A stretch of DNA of 64,000 bases from Blastomussa wellsi (lineage: Eukaryota; Cnidaria; Anthozoa; Scleractinia; Plerogyridae), in NCBI GenBank assembly GCA_947652115.1, contig OX393563.1, positions 31,210,177-31,274,176 of the forward strand, in the 5' to 3' direction. This document shows, one piece after another, positions 1-13,100 of this stretch. The translations under genes and the position numbers were made by a program. Numbering within the stretch: the first letter of the stretch is position 1; each line of letters opens with the position of its first letter. A model generated the notes under the pieces. It ran no database searches, was not told the DNA's origin, and saw nothing but the letters and a program-made list of their open reading frames with translations.

Positions 1-269
1 TGCTGTACAAGGTACGTGCTTGAGGTACTGTTTATTATGCTGTACAAGGTACGTGCTTGAGGTACTGTTTATTATGCTGTACAAGGTGCGTGCTTGAGGT
101 ACTGTTTATGCTGTACAAGGTACGTGCTTGAGGTACTGTTTATTATGCTGTACAAGGTACGTGCTTGAGGTACTGTTTATTATGCTGTACAAGGTACGTG
201 CTTGAGGTACTGTTTATTATGCTGTACAAGTACGTACTTGAGGTACTGTTTATTATGCTGTACAAGGTG
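1..269. repeat. 37-bp tandem repeat array
   Basis: About seven copies of a 37-bp unit beginning TGCTGTACAAGGTACGTGCT, with one unit missing a short piece near 105 and a partial last unit. The array is cut by the window edge. Confidence 0.95.
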
Positions 270-1029
270 CTTTTAACTTTTAATTCAAATGAAAGTTATT
301 GAGCAGAGGGTAGTTCTAACTCTTGTCTGTGGATGATTCCCAAGTGCGTGAACATTCAAATTAATGGTTTTCAATAGCACTTTCGTGTAGTACCTATTGC
401 CGAAAAAGAGATGATTGTAACTTAAAAAGACCTAAACCGTTAAATTCACAGCTGCCCATGCTAGCAAGGGCATTGCGCTGTGGTATTTTTGAATATCGCT
501 GTGCAAACGTCTTGAGTAATTTAAATTTATTGTGTTCTTTCGCGTTGTAAGAAATAATACCTTATTACACGAAATTTTCGCGAAAAGTTTATTTTGCGAT
601 TTAGGAGAAAGCATATTTCGCGACACTTCAATTTCGCGATTTTGGGAAAATGTCGTATCCAAGCTCAATTTAATTTCAAGATTTTATCAATGTTATAACT
701 TTGACTATTCTTGAATTACGATAAAACAACTTTACTTAGAAACGTTAACAATACCAATAAAAACAAAGCGAGTTTATATTTACGTCAACAGTAACAAAGA
801 AACAATTCTCAGAACCCATTCAAATTTTTGTATACTCTTTTTGTTAGAACCTTTTTCATAAGAACCTCGAGGCTAAGAAAAGCGCGCAATAATGACAGTC
901 ACTACTTTTGCGTCATCTTATGATCGCGACACTTGTTTGCGCGAAGCCTTAATTTCGCGATTTTTTAAATCGCGAAATTCGCAAAATTAAAGTGTCGCGA
1001 AAATTTGATGTAATAAGGTAATTACTCAC
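270..1029. other. SCAPER intron, no further gene seen
   Basis: AT-rich intron sequence. It contains several 'TTTCGCGA' type short motifs in both orientations (about 590-640 and 900-1,010), suggesting a decayed inverted-repeat element, but no boundary can be set. Confidence 0.5.
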
Positions 1030-1176
1030 CGCGAGCCAAGATATTGGGCAGTTGCGGATAAAAGAGCCAAACATGCCTGAACGTAATTCATTGCGGAAGG
1101 GTCATCGTTTAGAGGTCCGTGGATTGTACCGAAGAAACTTCTGATGTCATCTACCAATCCAGAGCACACAACATAG
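1030..1176 (-). CDS. SCAPER: SCAPER exon 25 (last in window)
   Basis: Reads YVVCSGLVDDIRSFFGTIHG and continues to CLALLSATAQYLGSR, aligning with the SCAPER YVV-GLID-KL-x-FL-VQGP block. It is 147 nt, phase 2 on both sides, acceptor gcttag and donor CGCG|gtgagt. Remaining C-terminal exons lie left of the window. Confidence 0.93.
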
Positions 1177-4100
1177 CTAAGGAAAATGAAATGTTGAAAT
1201 TTAAAAATTTCTTGATGAATGTTACGATCTTTTTTATTAGATTACCAACGAAACGAATGGTAGACTGGCTGAGCACCCATCCGAGGAATTATCCAAAATA
1301 TCCACAGATCCACGTAACTAACCATCTGTAGACAACCGCTTCTACCATTGTTTTACGTTTACGTAATTTACCCCAGCCTCCTTTTGGTGCAAGAAGTACA
1401 TCTTTGAGCGGCAATAAGTTAGATGATCTCACAATTAAATGCTAACAGCTGATGAACCCATATTTGGCACACATCTTATACAGTACCACTGAAGTCTAAC
1501 TGAGTTTTGTTGGGGCTAGCGTGTTTCTTTGAATTAATTAAAGTATACCTACCTACAATTTTAAAAGTGGGCCGTTTCCATGGCAACGAAAGAGATCAAA
1601 TGCGAGATAAAAACTCTAGTTTTTTCCCATTTTGCGGAAAATCCACTCATCAGATTTTTGCTCAAGAACTGTGGTATCTCTATGGAAAGAACTTTACGCG
1701 ATTCTGACAGACAGCTTTCCATTTATTTACAAGAATTGTGTTCCACTTAATTCTAAGCGTATTGCTGATTTCCTCTGTCAGATTTTTATTTTTATGCTTC
1801 AGATGTTTGAGTCGCAATATTGTCTGAAAGCATTCAAAAAAGCATCAATTGCTAATGACTGGATTTCGAGAAATTCAATTTGTTTACGTAACGACCCACT
1901 CACAATTTTTGAACACACTGCGCATGCGCCGGACATAATTAAACCTTCTTGGCAATACATAAAACTGTAAACCACCTTTTACAAGCTGGTGAAAGAGACT
2001 TTTTGAGATATATTTGCTGCCGACTTGCTCACCATGTTTGCTTTTATGATTAAAAGCCACGCCGTGTTGAGTAATACCGCTGACCGCGCAGAAAACTGTG
2101 TTCAGCCACCTTTAGAAACTACAATTAAACGCTACAAAAATGACTTGATAGGCACTTCAAAAGAAACTACTGAAATTAGAAGGCAATACTGGGGTTACCC
2201 GATCAAATCCACCATTCTTTGTACAAGTGCGGCTAATTCCTTCTCCTCAGGTGAAGCTGTGGCAAAGCACTGAAGCACTGTGGCTAGCACCTTCAACAGC
2301 GCTGTCGCTAAGGGGTCTGGTAATGACTGGTCTGTAGCATTGCTTCCAGGCTCCTTGTCAGTTCCTTTTTTGGAGGTCCCTTGGGACAGAGGGGCACCCT
2401 GTACGTACAAACATGCATGAAAAAATTCGCTTCATTATGCACTTTAACAAACAAGGGAGATTTTTTGGTTTTAGGTCTTATTTAAAATCATCATCTCACC
2501 TTCATCTGATACACAAGAAGATCAACAACTGAACTGAGTTTGTTTGTACAAACCATGTAGCGACAATTATCCAAACAATCACCACAAGCAAGCGTCAACA
2601 CATTGGCTACGCTACAAAGAGCTCTGATAAGAAAACAAAAGCACGAAAACAGCTCAAGGTTTCAAGCAATCGTCAGTAATCGCTACAAAATGTACAACAA
2701 TCACTGCTGTGCTTTACCTGGGACCAGGCGTTCTTTTTAAAAAAAATCGCCTGATCTTATGTTGCGCTAAATGATACTTACTTGTTTGGGATGATTGGTT
2801 TAATCGGGGGCTTATCGCTAGCAATGTCTGGTACCAACAGTACCCTAGTCAGGGCTGTCAATCCTCCGAGATTACAAAATGTCACCTGGTCAGCAGTTAC
2901 CTGCAGTAAAAAAGTTAAACATTTTAACAGTGCGATGTTATCGCGAACTATTGACATGTGACTGAACGCTGCATCCAAAGACTGTTTTATCCCAAATAAC
3001 ACCCCGAGATACACCCAAATAACACCCCGGTTCACAATAACATACAAATTAACTTTAGGATACCCCCAAACAACACCCCGGTTCACACAATAACATGCAA
3101 ATTAACTTTAGGATACCCCCAAAATAACACCCCGGTTCAAACAATAACATGCAAATTAACTTTAGGATCCCCCAAATAACACCCTGGTTCACACAATAAC
3201 ATGCAAATTACTTTAGGATACCCCGAATAACACCCGGTTCACACAATAACATGCAAATTAACATTAGGATACCCCCAAAATAACACCCCGGTTCAAACAA
3301 TAACATGCAAATTAACTTTAGGATCCCCCAAATAACACCCTGGTTCACACAATAACATGCAAATTACTTTAGGATACCCCCAAATAACACCCCGGTTCGC
3401 ACAATAACATGCAAATTAACTTTAGGATACCCCCAAATAACACCCCGGTTCACACAATAACAGGCAAATTAACTTTAGGATACCCCCAAATAACACCCGG
3501 TTCACACAATAACATGCAAATTAACTTTAGGATACCCCCAAATAACACCCCGGTTCGCACAATAACATGCAAATTAACTTTAGGATACCCCCAAATAACA
3601 CCCCGGTTCACACAATAACATGCAAATTAACTTTAGGATACCCCCAAATAACACCCCGGTTCGCACAATAACATGCAAATTAACTTTAGGATACCCCCAA
3701 ATAACACCCCGGTTCGCACAATAACATGCAAATTAACTTTAGGATACCCCCAAATAACACCCGGTTCACACAATAACATGCAAATTAACTTTAGGATACC
3801 CCCAAATAACACCCCGGTTCACACAATAATATGCAAATTAACTTTAGGATACCCCCAAAAATAACACCCCGGTTCAAACAATAACATGCAAATTAACTTT
3901 AGGATCCCCCAAATAACACCCTGGTTCACACAATAACATGCAAATTAACTTTAGGATACCCCAAATAACACCCCGGTTCACACAATATTATGCAAATTAA
4001 CTCTTGGATACCCCAAATAACACCCCGGTTCAAACAATAACATGCAAATTAACATTACGATACCCCCAAATAACACCCCGGTTCACACAATAGCATGCAA

Positions 4101-7100
4101 ATTAACTTTTGGATACCCCAAATAACACCCCGGTTCACACAATAACATGCAAATTAACTTTTGGATACCCCCAAATAACACCCCGGTTCAAACAATAACA
4201 TGCAAATTAACACCCTGGTTCAAACAATAACATGCAAATTAACTTTTGGATACCCCCAAATAACACCCCGGTTCAAACAATAGCATGCAAATTAACTTTT
4301 GGATACCCCCAAATAACACCCCGGTTCAAACAATAACATGCAAATTAACTTTTGGATACCCCCCAAATGACCGTCACATGTTGCAGCTGCTTAATTACCA
4401 CCAGGTATTCAATGCAAACCCACAACCTAGTTCCCAGGGTCTCTCATCTTCCTGCCCTCCCTTTCTTGTGGCTAGTTTGCTTTTAACATGGGGTTAGAAA
4501 ACAACCATTACCTTAGCTAAAACAGTCACGGACTATTGTTCGATTTTATATTCTCATATACAATTTGCAAATGCAATATTCTCAACAAAGCCGCATTCAC
4601 GTCAGACGACTTGTTATGTCAGTTTAATTTATTTAGAAAATCTGTTGACAGCTTTTAATACCAAGCAATTACACAGGGAAACGCTTTTCCTTCATAACTT
4701 CGTTTACATGTAAAAACAATCTTTTCCACTGCAATTGTTTTTAAATTAAAGGAGAACGGAAGAGCAGAGACACTTTTTATTTGATCCCTGGAAATGGTAG
4801 AAATAGCATAGAATCGTGGAAAAGAAAAAGAAAAAGTGAATTTTTCTGACCGAAATTAATCAAAACGGCCAAAAACAAAGGCCATTTTTCGAAATCGTAC
4901 GTCCGCCATTTTGACCTTTTTATCTTCCGGTTAATAAAATAAGGAATGTCGACCGCCATGTTGTGACATAGCAAAGAACATTGATAAATTTGTGGAGAAT
5001 CTTACAAGTGTCGAAACAGAATCGAGCTTGTATTATGGCCGAGAACGAGCCTTATTCTTTTGAACCGATGCGAGACAGTTTGCAGTCAGAAGAAGACAAT
5101 GTTCAATAGCGTCAAGGTGAGCTCTGAAGAGGAGATGCATCGTGGTGTGTATGCGAGTGTTGTGCAAACTGGGAAAGGCAACAAGAGAAACACTATTTAT
5201 GCTGCAAAGAGATTGAGGAAGCCGTAAGCGTCCTATTTTTTAAGGGCAGTCAATAAAAACTTATCCCTATTTCGCAACACATTCGACCATTTTGGAGCTG
5301 ATGTTGTCTTCTGAACTCTTGAAATTCGCACGTATATCCTATGAGGTGTGCATTGTGATGTCATGCTGTGCGCCCAAGCCTTCAACATGTCTTCCAAAAT
5401 GGTGGACGTTCAAATTGTTCTGGTACGGAGCTTTTTGCTGCTACAGTCAGGTTAAAAGGTAAGTTCACATCCTAAAATATCGCAATTTAAAAAGTGTGTT
5501 TTCGCCTTCCATTCACCTTTAAAGATCTTAAAGTGCTACTATGACGAAATTCTTGGTATTTATATTTTTATAGTTTTCGTGCACAATACAAATGTCCTAG
5601 TTTTCTTGCCAAATGTCAACCCTTTACAAACTTTAGAAGTCATGTTTTTGAGACTTTTATTTCCGAGAGTTTACAGCCGCCATTAATTCTCCTTGTTCCA
5701 AGGCTTGGTTGAGAATTTGAGAAAATGTTGTCATTTTCTCAAAATACCTCACGGGTTGATATTATAATAACAATAAGTACAAAAAATTGCACGAGGGTAA
5801 CGTACAAAGCTTTTATTCTTCTTCGTGCGATTTTCTGTACTAATTGTTATTATAATTTCAACCCGTGAGGTATTTTGAGAAAATGACGTCATTTTCTCAA
5901 ATTCTCAACAAGCCATGGAACAAGGAGAATTAATGGCGGCCGTAAATTTTCGGAAATAAAAGTCCAAAGAAGACAACTTCAAATTTGTGTAATGGACTGA
6001 AATTTGGGAAGATACCTGAAAAAGTCGTACTATTAACGAAAATGTAAAAAAATGGACAACGAAAATTTCATCGTAGTAGCACTTTAAGGTGATCTATCCA
6101 AAAATGCCAAAACAAATTTTCTTCAAAATGATCAATTTTGGGGTATACTGATAATGTTTCACAGCATTAAACAGCTTCTAAACGTTCATTGGAAGTACCT
6201 TGGACTCCAAAATCCTGCTTAATTCTCCCAAGGACCTCTCAAGTGATGCAACGCGATTAGCCGGCCAGGGACCCGACCCTTGTGACTGCAACTGACGATT
6301 GAGATCCTTTACAATTTTCTGAAACCTAACAAAATAAGGTGTGCAACGATTACTACTTGAGTTCAAATAGTTCTTTCCATCTTTCTTCGTACATACTTCT
6401 TTCTTCGACAAAAATAAACTCCATCCACTCTTTAACCCATGAACACACCTTCTTTCTCGTATTCCACTTGCTTTGCATTCAATGTTTCTAATTCATTTGC
6501 GATAATCAGGTTCTCTATCCACTTAGAAAACTTGCACTGTTAGGATTGGAAATTAAAAGGGTTACTGTGTTACGGCAGCCACAGATTCTACTTGCCGTTC
6601 GGTGCCTCAAATTCTCTATAATAATGATGATGATCATGCAATTAAATTGGGAAGGGCCCATATTATATAGAATGAACTTTTTATTATAATTAGTTATTAA
6701 CGTAGTTGGCTCGAAGATATCACCACTTGAGTGCTAGTCTGTAAATTCGAGGGTATATAAAGTTTATTGATTGATGGATTGACTGATTGAAATCAACAAG
6801 TTCATCACATCAACCTGACACTTGTAGCGTGGGACCTGAGCCCGAGTTAGGTCGGACATGCGTAGTTAGTCGTCTTGAAAAACGTGTGCTTGCAGTCGTG
6901 CTCGTAAGTGTTCATGAGGATTAAACCGTTTTGGAGTCTAGTTGTGTCGTTAGTAGCGTTACATTTGGTGGCAGCGGTGGCAGTTTTAATCATGGAAGAA
7001 ACTGTAAAAGCTTTGGAGACGAAAGTGGCCAAGTTGGAAGCCAACCTTGCGAAGGAAGGTGCAAAAGCCGCACAGCTCCGCGAGTTCATCGACCACTTTG

Positions 7101-10100
7101 GCGCCAGATCATTCTCTTTGCATTAAACCCGAAACTTTCTCGGCTGCTTCGGGAGAAAACTGGCTGGTGTGGCTACGGAAATTTAAAAACATCGCTTCAC
7201 TGAATAAGTGTAATGCTGAGCTTCAATGTGAAATTTTGCCAGCGTATCTGAAAGGCCTCGCTGAGAAGACATACTACAGTTCTCACTACCGAGCAAGCAT
7301 CCACATGGGAGGTTCTTGAACGTACTCTGACAGATCGCTTTCATCCAAAAGAATCCAGGAGAGTGCACATTTCTACTCTTCGAGCCTTGTCGAGCTGGCC
7401 TATCCCGACGACCCGCCAGTTATACTTGATTATACTTCGAGGGATTTCTTCATTGGCTCTTTAACCCCCATTACATTACGAGAGAAGGTGTTGGATTTGG
7501 GCCCGAATACCTTGGATGAAGCACTGGCGGCTGCTTAGCGATATGAATCAAATAAAAAAGTGTTAAATAAAGAAAGTGCTCACGTCCTTACTTCCACGTC
7601 TGAACAGAAAGAGGGCGGGAATTTTACTTCACATCGGGGTAACCCAGAACCCCCCGTATGGGCTCAGCAGCTCTTTCAACGACAAGCAGAAATTTTAGAG
7701 AAGTCGAAGAGCATTCCTCAAGGAAGGCAAGGTAGGCATGTGTAGGACTGGTACCGAGTCCACGGAAAGGTTACCAAGCCTGGCGCGGTTGCCTGGAACG
7801 AGGGCAAGAATCGTGTGTAAACGTTTTCGTGTGTATTAAAAGTTCTTCTTCTGGGTTTTAGCCGTTCGTCCAAGATTCTTTTACACTGGTGGCAGCGATA
7901 TGGGAACTCACCGAGTCGTCTTACCGGAGACGAAATTTTCAGGCGAAGAAGATGTGCGGGAATTTCTTCGGGACTTCCAAATTTATGTAGCGGTAAACGA
8001 GTGGACGGACGAGAAAGCAGGCCAGTATTTAGCTGTGTATTTGAAAGACGACGCGAAAGCATTTTATCATCAACAGCCGGAGACTGTGAGGAAAAGTTTC
8101 AGCGAGTTATCAAAGGCTCTAAAGCAGAGATACGAGGGAGGTTTGGCTTTGTTAAAATACAAGAGAGATTTCAATTCTAGAAGCCGAAAGGAAGGTGAAC
8201 CTTTACATTCGTATCTGGCGGATCTCAGAATGGCGTACGATAGAGCCTACGCTCCGCCTGTGGTTGATGAACTACCGGAGGGCGCGAGCGCTGAACTGAA
8301 GACGACGAACAAGAAGCAAATTGGAGCCCTCGCTTATTATGAGGCTAGAAAGGCTGAGGATGTTTTGTGCCAGTTTGTAAATGGGCTCAAGAAGGAGCTA
8401 AGAGAAATATTGATTCGTCAGGATGATTTGCTTAAAACTCCAGTTGAGACTGTTCTCAAGAGAATTGCCACTCTGGAGGAGAAGAGTGGTGGAATGCTGA
8501 AGGTGGCTTCTGTCAGTGAATCAAGCCAGGTAGACAGCCCAACACGTGCAAACAAACAGGCCAGTGAAATCGAAGAAATTGTGAATAGAACAGTGGAAGA
8601 GAAGCTAGAGCAGATGAGCAGAAGCTCCCATGGCCCCGGGGCTGCGGCGGTTCGGAGGGGAGGAAAACGGTCGGGTAGACAGAGACCTGGTCCGAAGTCC
8701 ACGGATGTTTGCAGAGCTTGCAATGGCCTGGGTCACTGGGCCCGTAGCTGCCCGACTTTAAACGAGCGCGGGGCTGGCCGAGGACCCCGACACCAGCCTT
8801 GAAAACTAAAGAAGGGGTCCAAGCAGTTAACTATCCGTACCGTCCCCAGAAGGAAGTTAAGGCTGCAAGGAGAATGGGCTATTATGTTGAGGGTACTGTG
8901 AATAAAGAGAAGTTAGTCTTCCTGGTTGATACTGGGGCGGAAGTGAGCCTGATTTCTTCAAGTACTCCAGGTTTGGTGGTCAATGATTCAGATGTGTCTC
9001 CTGTATCAGTTACTTGCCAGCCTATTGCGATTCGTGGGGAAGCCGAAGTAGCATTGGAGCTGGGAGGCCTCCAGTGTCAGTGGAAGTTTCTTGTGGTTGA
9101 TGACCTCAGGGAGTCTGTTTTAGGAGCAGACTTTATTGAAAGCCACCACAAGAGTTCATGGGGAATCCGTGATGGTTCTCTGTGGCTGGATGATTGGAAA
9201 GTACCCCTAGCAGACCGTCCGAAATGCAGGAATGTGCTGGTTGAAAATTATTCTCCTGTGGTTGCCAGGTGCACATTGGAATTGCCTGCGAGACACCAGA
9301 TTCTAATCCCTATGAAAACTAAAGATGGAGACAGTAGAACTGGGCTGTTCGAGTCCACGAGGGCCCCGGGAGGGGTGCTGATGTCTAAAACTGTTGTCGA
9401 CGGTGACAAGGAGGGAGGATTTTGGGTGAAGGCTGTTAACCTTTCTGATGAAAATGTGATGCTGTTCAAGAACCAGAAAGTTGGAATCCTTAGTGACATT
9501 GATGGCTGTTCAGAGCCTTTGGACATTGGGTCAAAAACTGATTGCCCAACTGTGTCGTGCATTTCGGATGATTTACAAAAAGTAAGCCTCGAAGAGCTTG
9601 GCATTGACCTGTCGGATAGTGATTTGAGTGACATTCAAAAGAAACAGTCTGAAAACCTTCTACTCTCTTATGCTGATATATTTTCAAAGGGGAAACGTGA
9701 CATTGGCAAATGTTCGGCAGGGGTGCAGCACCATATCCCCTTGAAAGCTGAGGCTACTCCAATTAAACAGCAGTTACGCAGAGTCCCTTTTGCCTATCAA
9801 GAAGGAGTCAAGTCTGACTTAAAAGCTATGCTGGAGGATGGGATTATTGAGAAATCCAACTCCGAATGGGCTAGTCCTTTAGTCATTGTAAGGAAGCCGT
9901 CTGGAGATCTGAGAATATGCGTTGATTACAGAAAGTTAAATGAAGCCACAAGGGTAACAAGCTACCCTCTTCCTAACATGACTGAGACTCTGGACCGGTT
10001 GGCTGATGCAAAGTATTTCACGACTATCGACATGGTATCTGGTTACCACCAGATTGAGGTAGCCCCAGAGGATCGTCACAAGACTGCTTTTGTCTCACCA

Positions 10101-13100
10101 TTTGGACTGTTTCAGTACTGCCGTTTACCATTTGGACTGGCTGGGGCACCTGGAACTTTCCAAGCAGTGATCGAAGACATGCTGCAGGTTTTAGATGCTG
10201 AAGATGTTATGGCTTACCTGGATGATGTGATCTGTTTCCACTCTAGTTTTGAGGAACATCTAAAGGGCGTTGAGAGATTATTGCTGGCAATAAGGAAGTC
10301 AGGATTTAAGTTATCAGGCAAGAAATGCAAGTTTGCCAAAAGGTCAGTCAAGTTTCTCGGTCACGTGATTGATGAAGATGGTGTAAGGCCACAACCAGAG
10401 AAGTTGGACATAATTCGGGATTGGAAGCCCCCTCAAGATGAAGCTGACCTCCGTCGATTTCTCGGTGTTTGCACATTTTGGAGGAGGTTTGTGAAGGATT
10501 TTGCACGTATAGCTGTTCCACTCCATGACCTTCTTAACAAATCAGAGTTTGTTTGGACGCCTCAATGTGACAGTGCTTTCAGACACCTTAAAGAAATCCT
10601 GTGCTCTTCAGTGACACTGAAGCTTCCAGATAGACATCAACGTTTTATCGTGTCTTGTGATGCTTCTGACAGGGCAGTTGGTTTTGTTCTTGAGCAGAAA
10701 GTTGCTAGCGGGGGTAGGCAGCCGGTGGCGTTTGGGGGCCGGAAACCAAATAAGGCTGAATGCAATTATTCAACTACAGAAAAGGAATGCCTTGCGGTCA
10801 TCAACGCCCTGAAAGCCTATCGGCCATATTTGCTGGGACGCGAGTTTGATTTGTTCACGGACCATGAATCCTTAAAGTGGCTACTTACTCGAACCAAGGA
10901 ACACAGTGGACGGCTGTGGAGATGGGTTGACAAATTCAGAGAATTTCAATGTATAGTTCACCACATTGCAGGCAGTAAGAACACAGTTGCAGATGCCCTT
11001 AGTAGAGTTCAGGGAGTGAAAACTGATGAACAAGAAGCATGGTCCCTTGATTTTGTCAGAAGACAACAGGATAGCTGCCCAACACTGAGCCAAGTCAAGT
11101 CCTTGCTGGTGACTAAAGAAGTCTGTCCAGAGGATGTTAAGGACACGGAGCTCAGATTTTATATCAAGGAGATGCCAAACCTAAGTGTTGGGGAGGATGG
11201 CATCCTTAGGCACAGGAGTACTGAGAACCCTGGTGCGTGGCAAATAGTCATCCCTCGAAATCTTACATCGAGAGTTCTTCAGATGATGCATGATGACTTA
11301 GGCCATTTTGGGACAGTCAAGACTACTGCAAGGGTCAAAGAGAAGTTCTTCTGGCAGACCATGTCGCTGGAAATTGAGGAATGGTGCAAAAACTGTTTGC
11401 CGTGCCAGGGGAGGAGGAACCCAGTCCCTACTAGAAGAGCGCCACTTCAACCAATTGCCACTTGCCGCCCAGGGGAACTGGTGACAATGGATATTGTAGA
11501 ATATCCTCTTAGTTCCCAAGGATTTCGGTACTGTTTGGTCATGGTTGACCATTTCACCAAATGGCTCGAACTGTACCCGCTTAGAAACCAGAAGTCCGAG
11601 ACCCTTGCCAAGAAGGTATTCGATTGTTGGATTCCCCGTCATGGTGCTCCGGAACAAATACATCATGACCAAGGAAAGAACTTAACAGCTAAAATGATCC
11701 AGGAGATTTGTTCCTTTTTCGAGATATGGAATACGCAAACGACACCATTTCACCCACAGTCTGATGGAGCATCGGAACGCAGTATAAGAACAGTGAGCGG
11801 GATGCTCGCAAAGATTGTCCAGGAGGACCAGAGAAACTGGGATTTGTACATCCCATCCACGTGTCTGGCATACAACACATCGGTTCACAGTAGTACGGGC
11901 TTCACTCCTTGTTTCTTAGAGTTTGGCAGGGAATTTCGCCTGCCAAGTGATTTACATGAGCCGCACACCTGCAGTACCCAGTCAGATCTTCACTCTGATT
12001 ATGCTGTCCAGCTTAAGACTAGACTAACTCAAGCTTTCAAGACTGCTAGAGATACGCTGAAGGTTGCCCACAGCACTCAGAAGGCTTACTATGACCGCTG
12101 GGCTAGAGCCAATACATACCGAGTGGGGGACCGAGTTATGTGGTTGGACAAGAAGACCAGAAGGGGAAGGTGTATGAAACTAAACAGACCTTGGACGGGC
12201 CCTTGGACAGTTGTGAAGCGTTTGAGTGAAGTAGTCTACAGGATCAAGTACTGTGGGACAGCGGGGCGTTACCCCGGAGTCAAAAGGCGAGTTGTTCACT
12301 TCAATCAGTTGAAACCGTACCATGGAACCAATGACCAGGATCAGGGAAACGTTGGAAGGGAACAAGAATCTTCCTTAATAAGGATGGGCGATGGCTCTGG
12401 TGTCTTCGTCTTGGAAGATGACGTTTTCCCGACGGTGGATGCTGGGTCGTCATCTGAGGATCCTGTTACTGTTGTGCGCCCTTTGCAAGTAGAAGGACAG
12501 CTAAGGAGGTCTCAAAGGGAAAGACGTCCACCTGCCTGGACACGGGACTTTCAAATTTATGTAGCGGTAAACGAGTGGACGGACGAGAAAGCAGGCCAGT
12601 ATTTAGCTGTGTATTTGAAAGACGTCCTTCTACTTGCAATTGCCCTCATCAAGTTCGTCACGACCAGGCAAAAAGGGAGACGGGCGGGGCGCAGCCAGAA
12701 GTGACCCTGCCCGATAAATCTAAGGGTGCATTTATGCCATGTCGTGTCAATGGTGTTCTGTCCCATGCTTTGCTGGGCACTGGTTCTGAAGCAACAATTA
12801 TTAGTGATGACATTTACCGATGTATTAACACTAATACGAGCAAGCTTGAACCCCCACAAAAACCTGTTCTTGGGGCCAATAACATGCCACTCGATGTTGT
12901 TGGTAAAACAGAGTTGACACTTGAGCTCGGTGGTATCAAGGCTGAGCATAACGTGCACGCATGTCGAGGGTTACCTCAACAAGTGTTGATTGGCTCACAA
13001 GTGTATTATTAACTTTGACAACAACACTGCATACAGTAAAGAGGGACCCAGTAAATTGGTGTTTGGCCCGCTTAATAAAGTTTATAGGATCACTGTTGCC

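Larger units (their letters stand above)
7741..12639 (+). mobile_element. Inner Gypsy retrotransposon, 3' LTR missing
   Basis: A second Ty3/Gypsy element inserted into the outer one, same strand. It has a 5' LTR, a TGGTGGCAGCGA primer site, a gag ORF and a full-length pol ORF without internal stops. No copy of its LTR is found on the right. Instead pol runs into a second copy of an 81-bp gag segment (12,544-12,624) and then a 16-bp inverted copy of upstream pol sequence, after which outer-element sequence resumes. Confidence 0.9.

Noticed and set aside
1..269. Regular repeat array that could suggest CRISPR
   Set aside because: Units are contiguous with no unique spacers and the context is a eukaryotic intron.
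3409..4497. Several open frames reading repeated MQINFRIPPNNTPV-type peptides
   Set aside because: They are translations of the 53-bp minisatellite. The unit is not a multiple of three and frames open and close as units vary, so this is not a gene.
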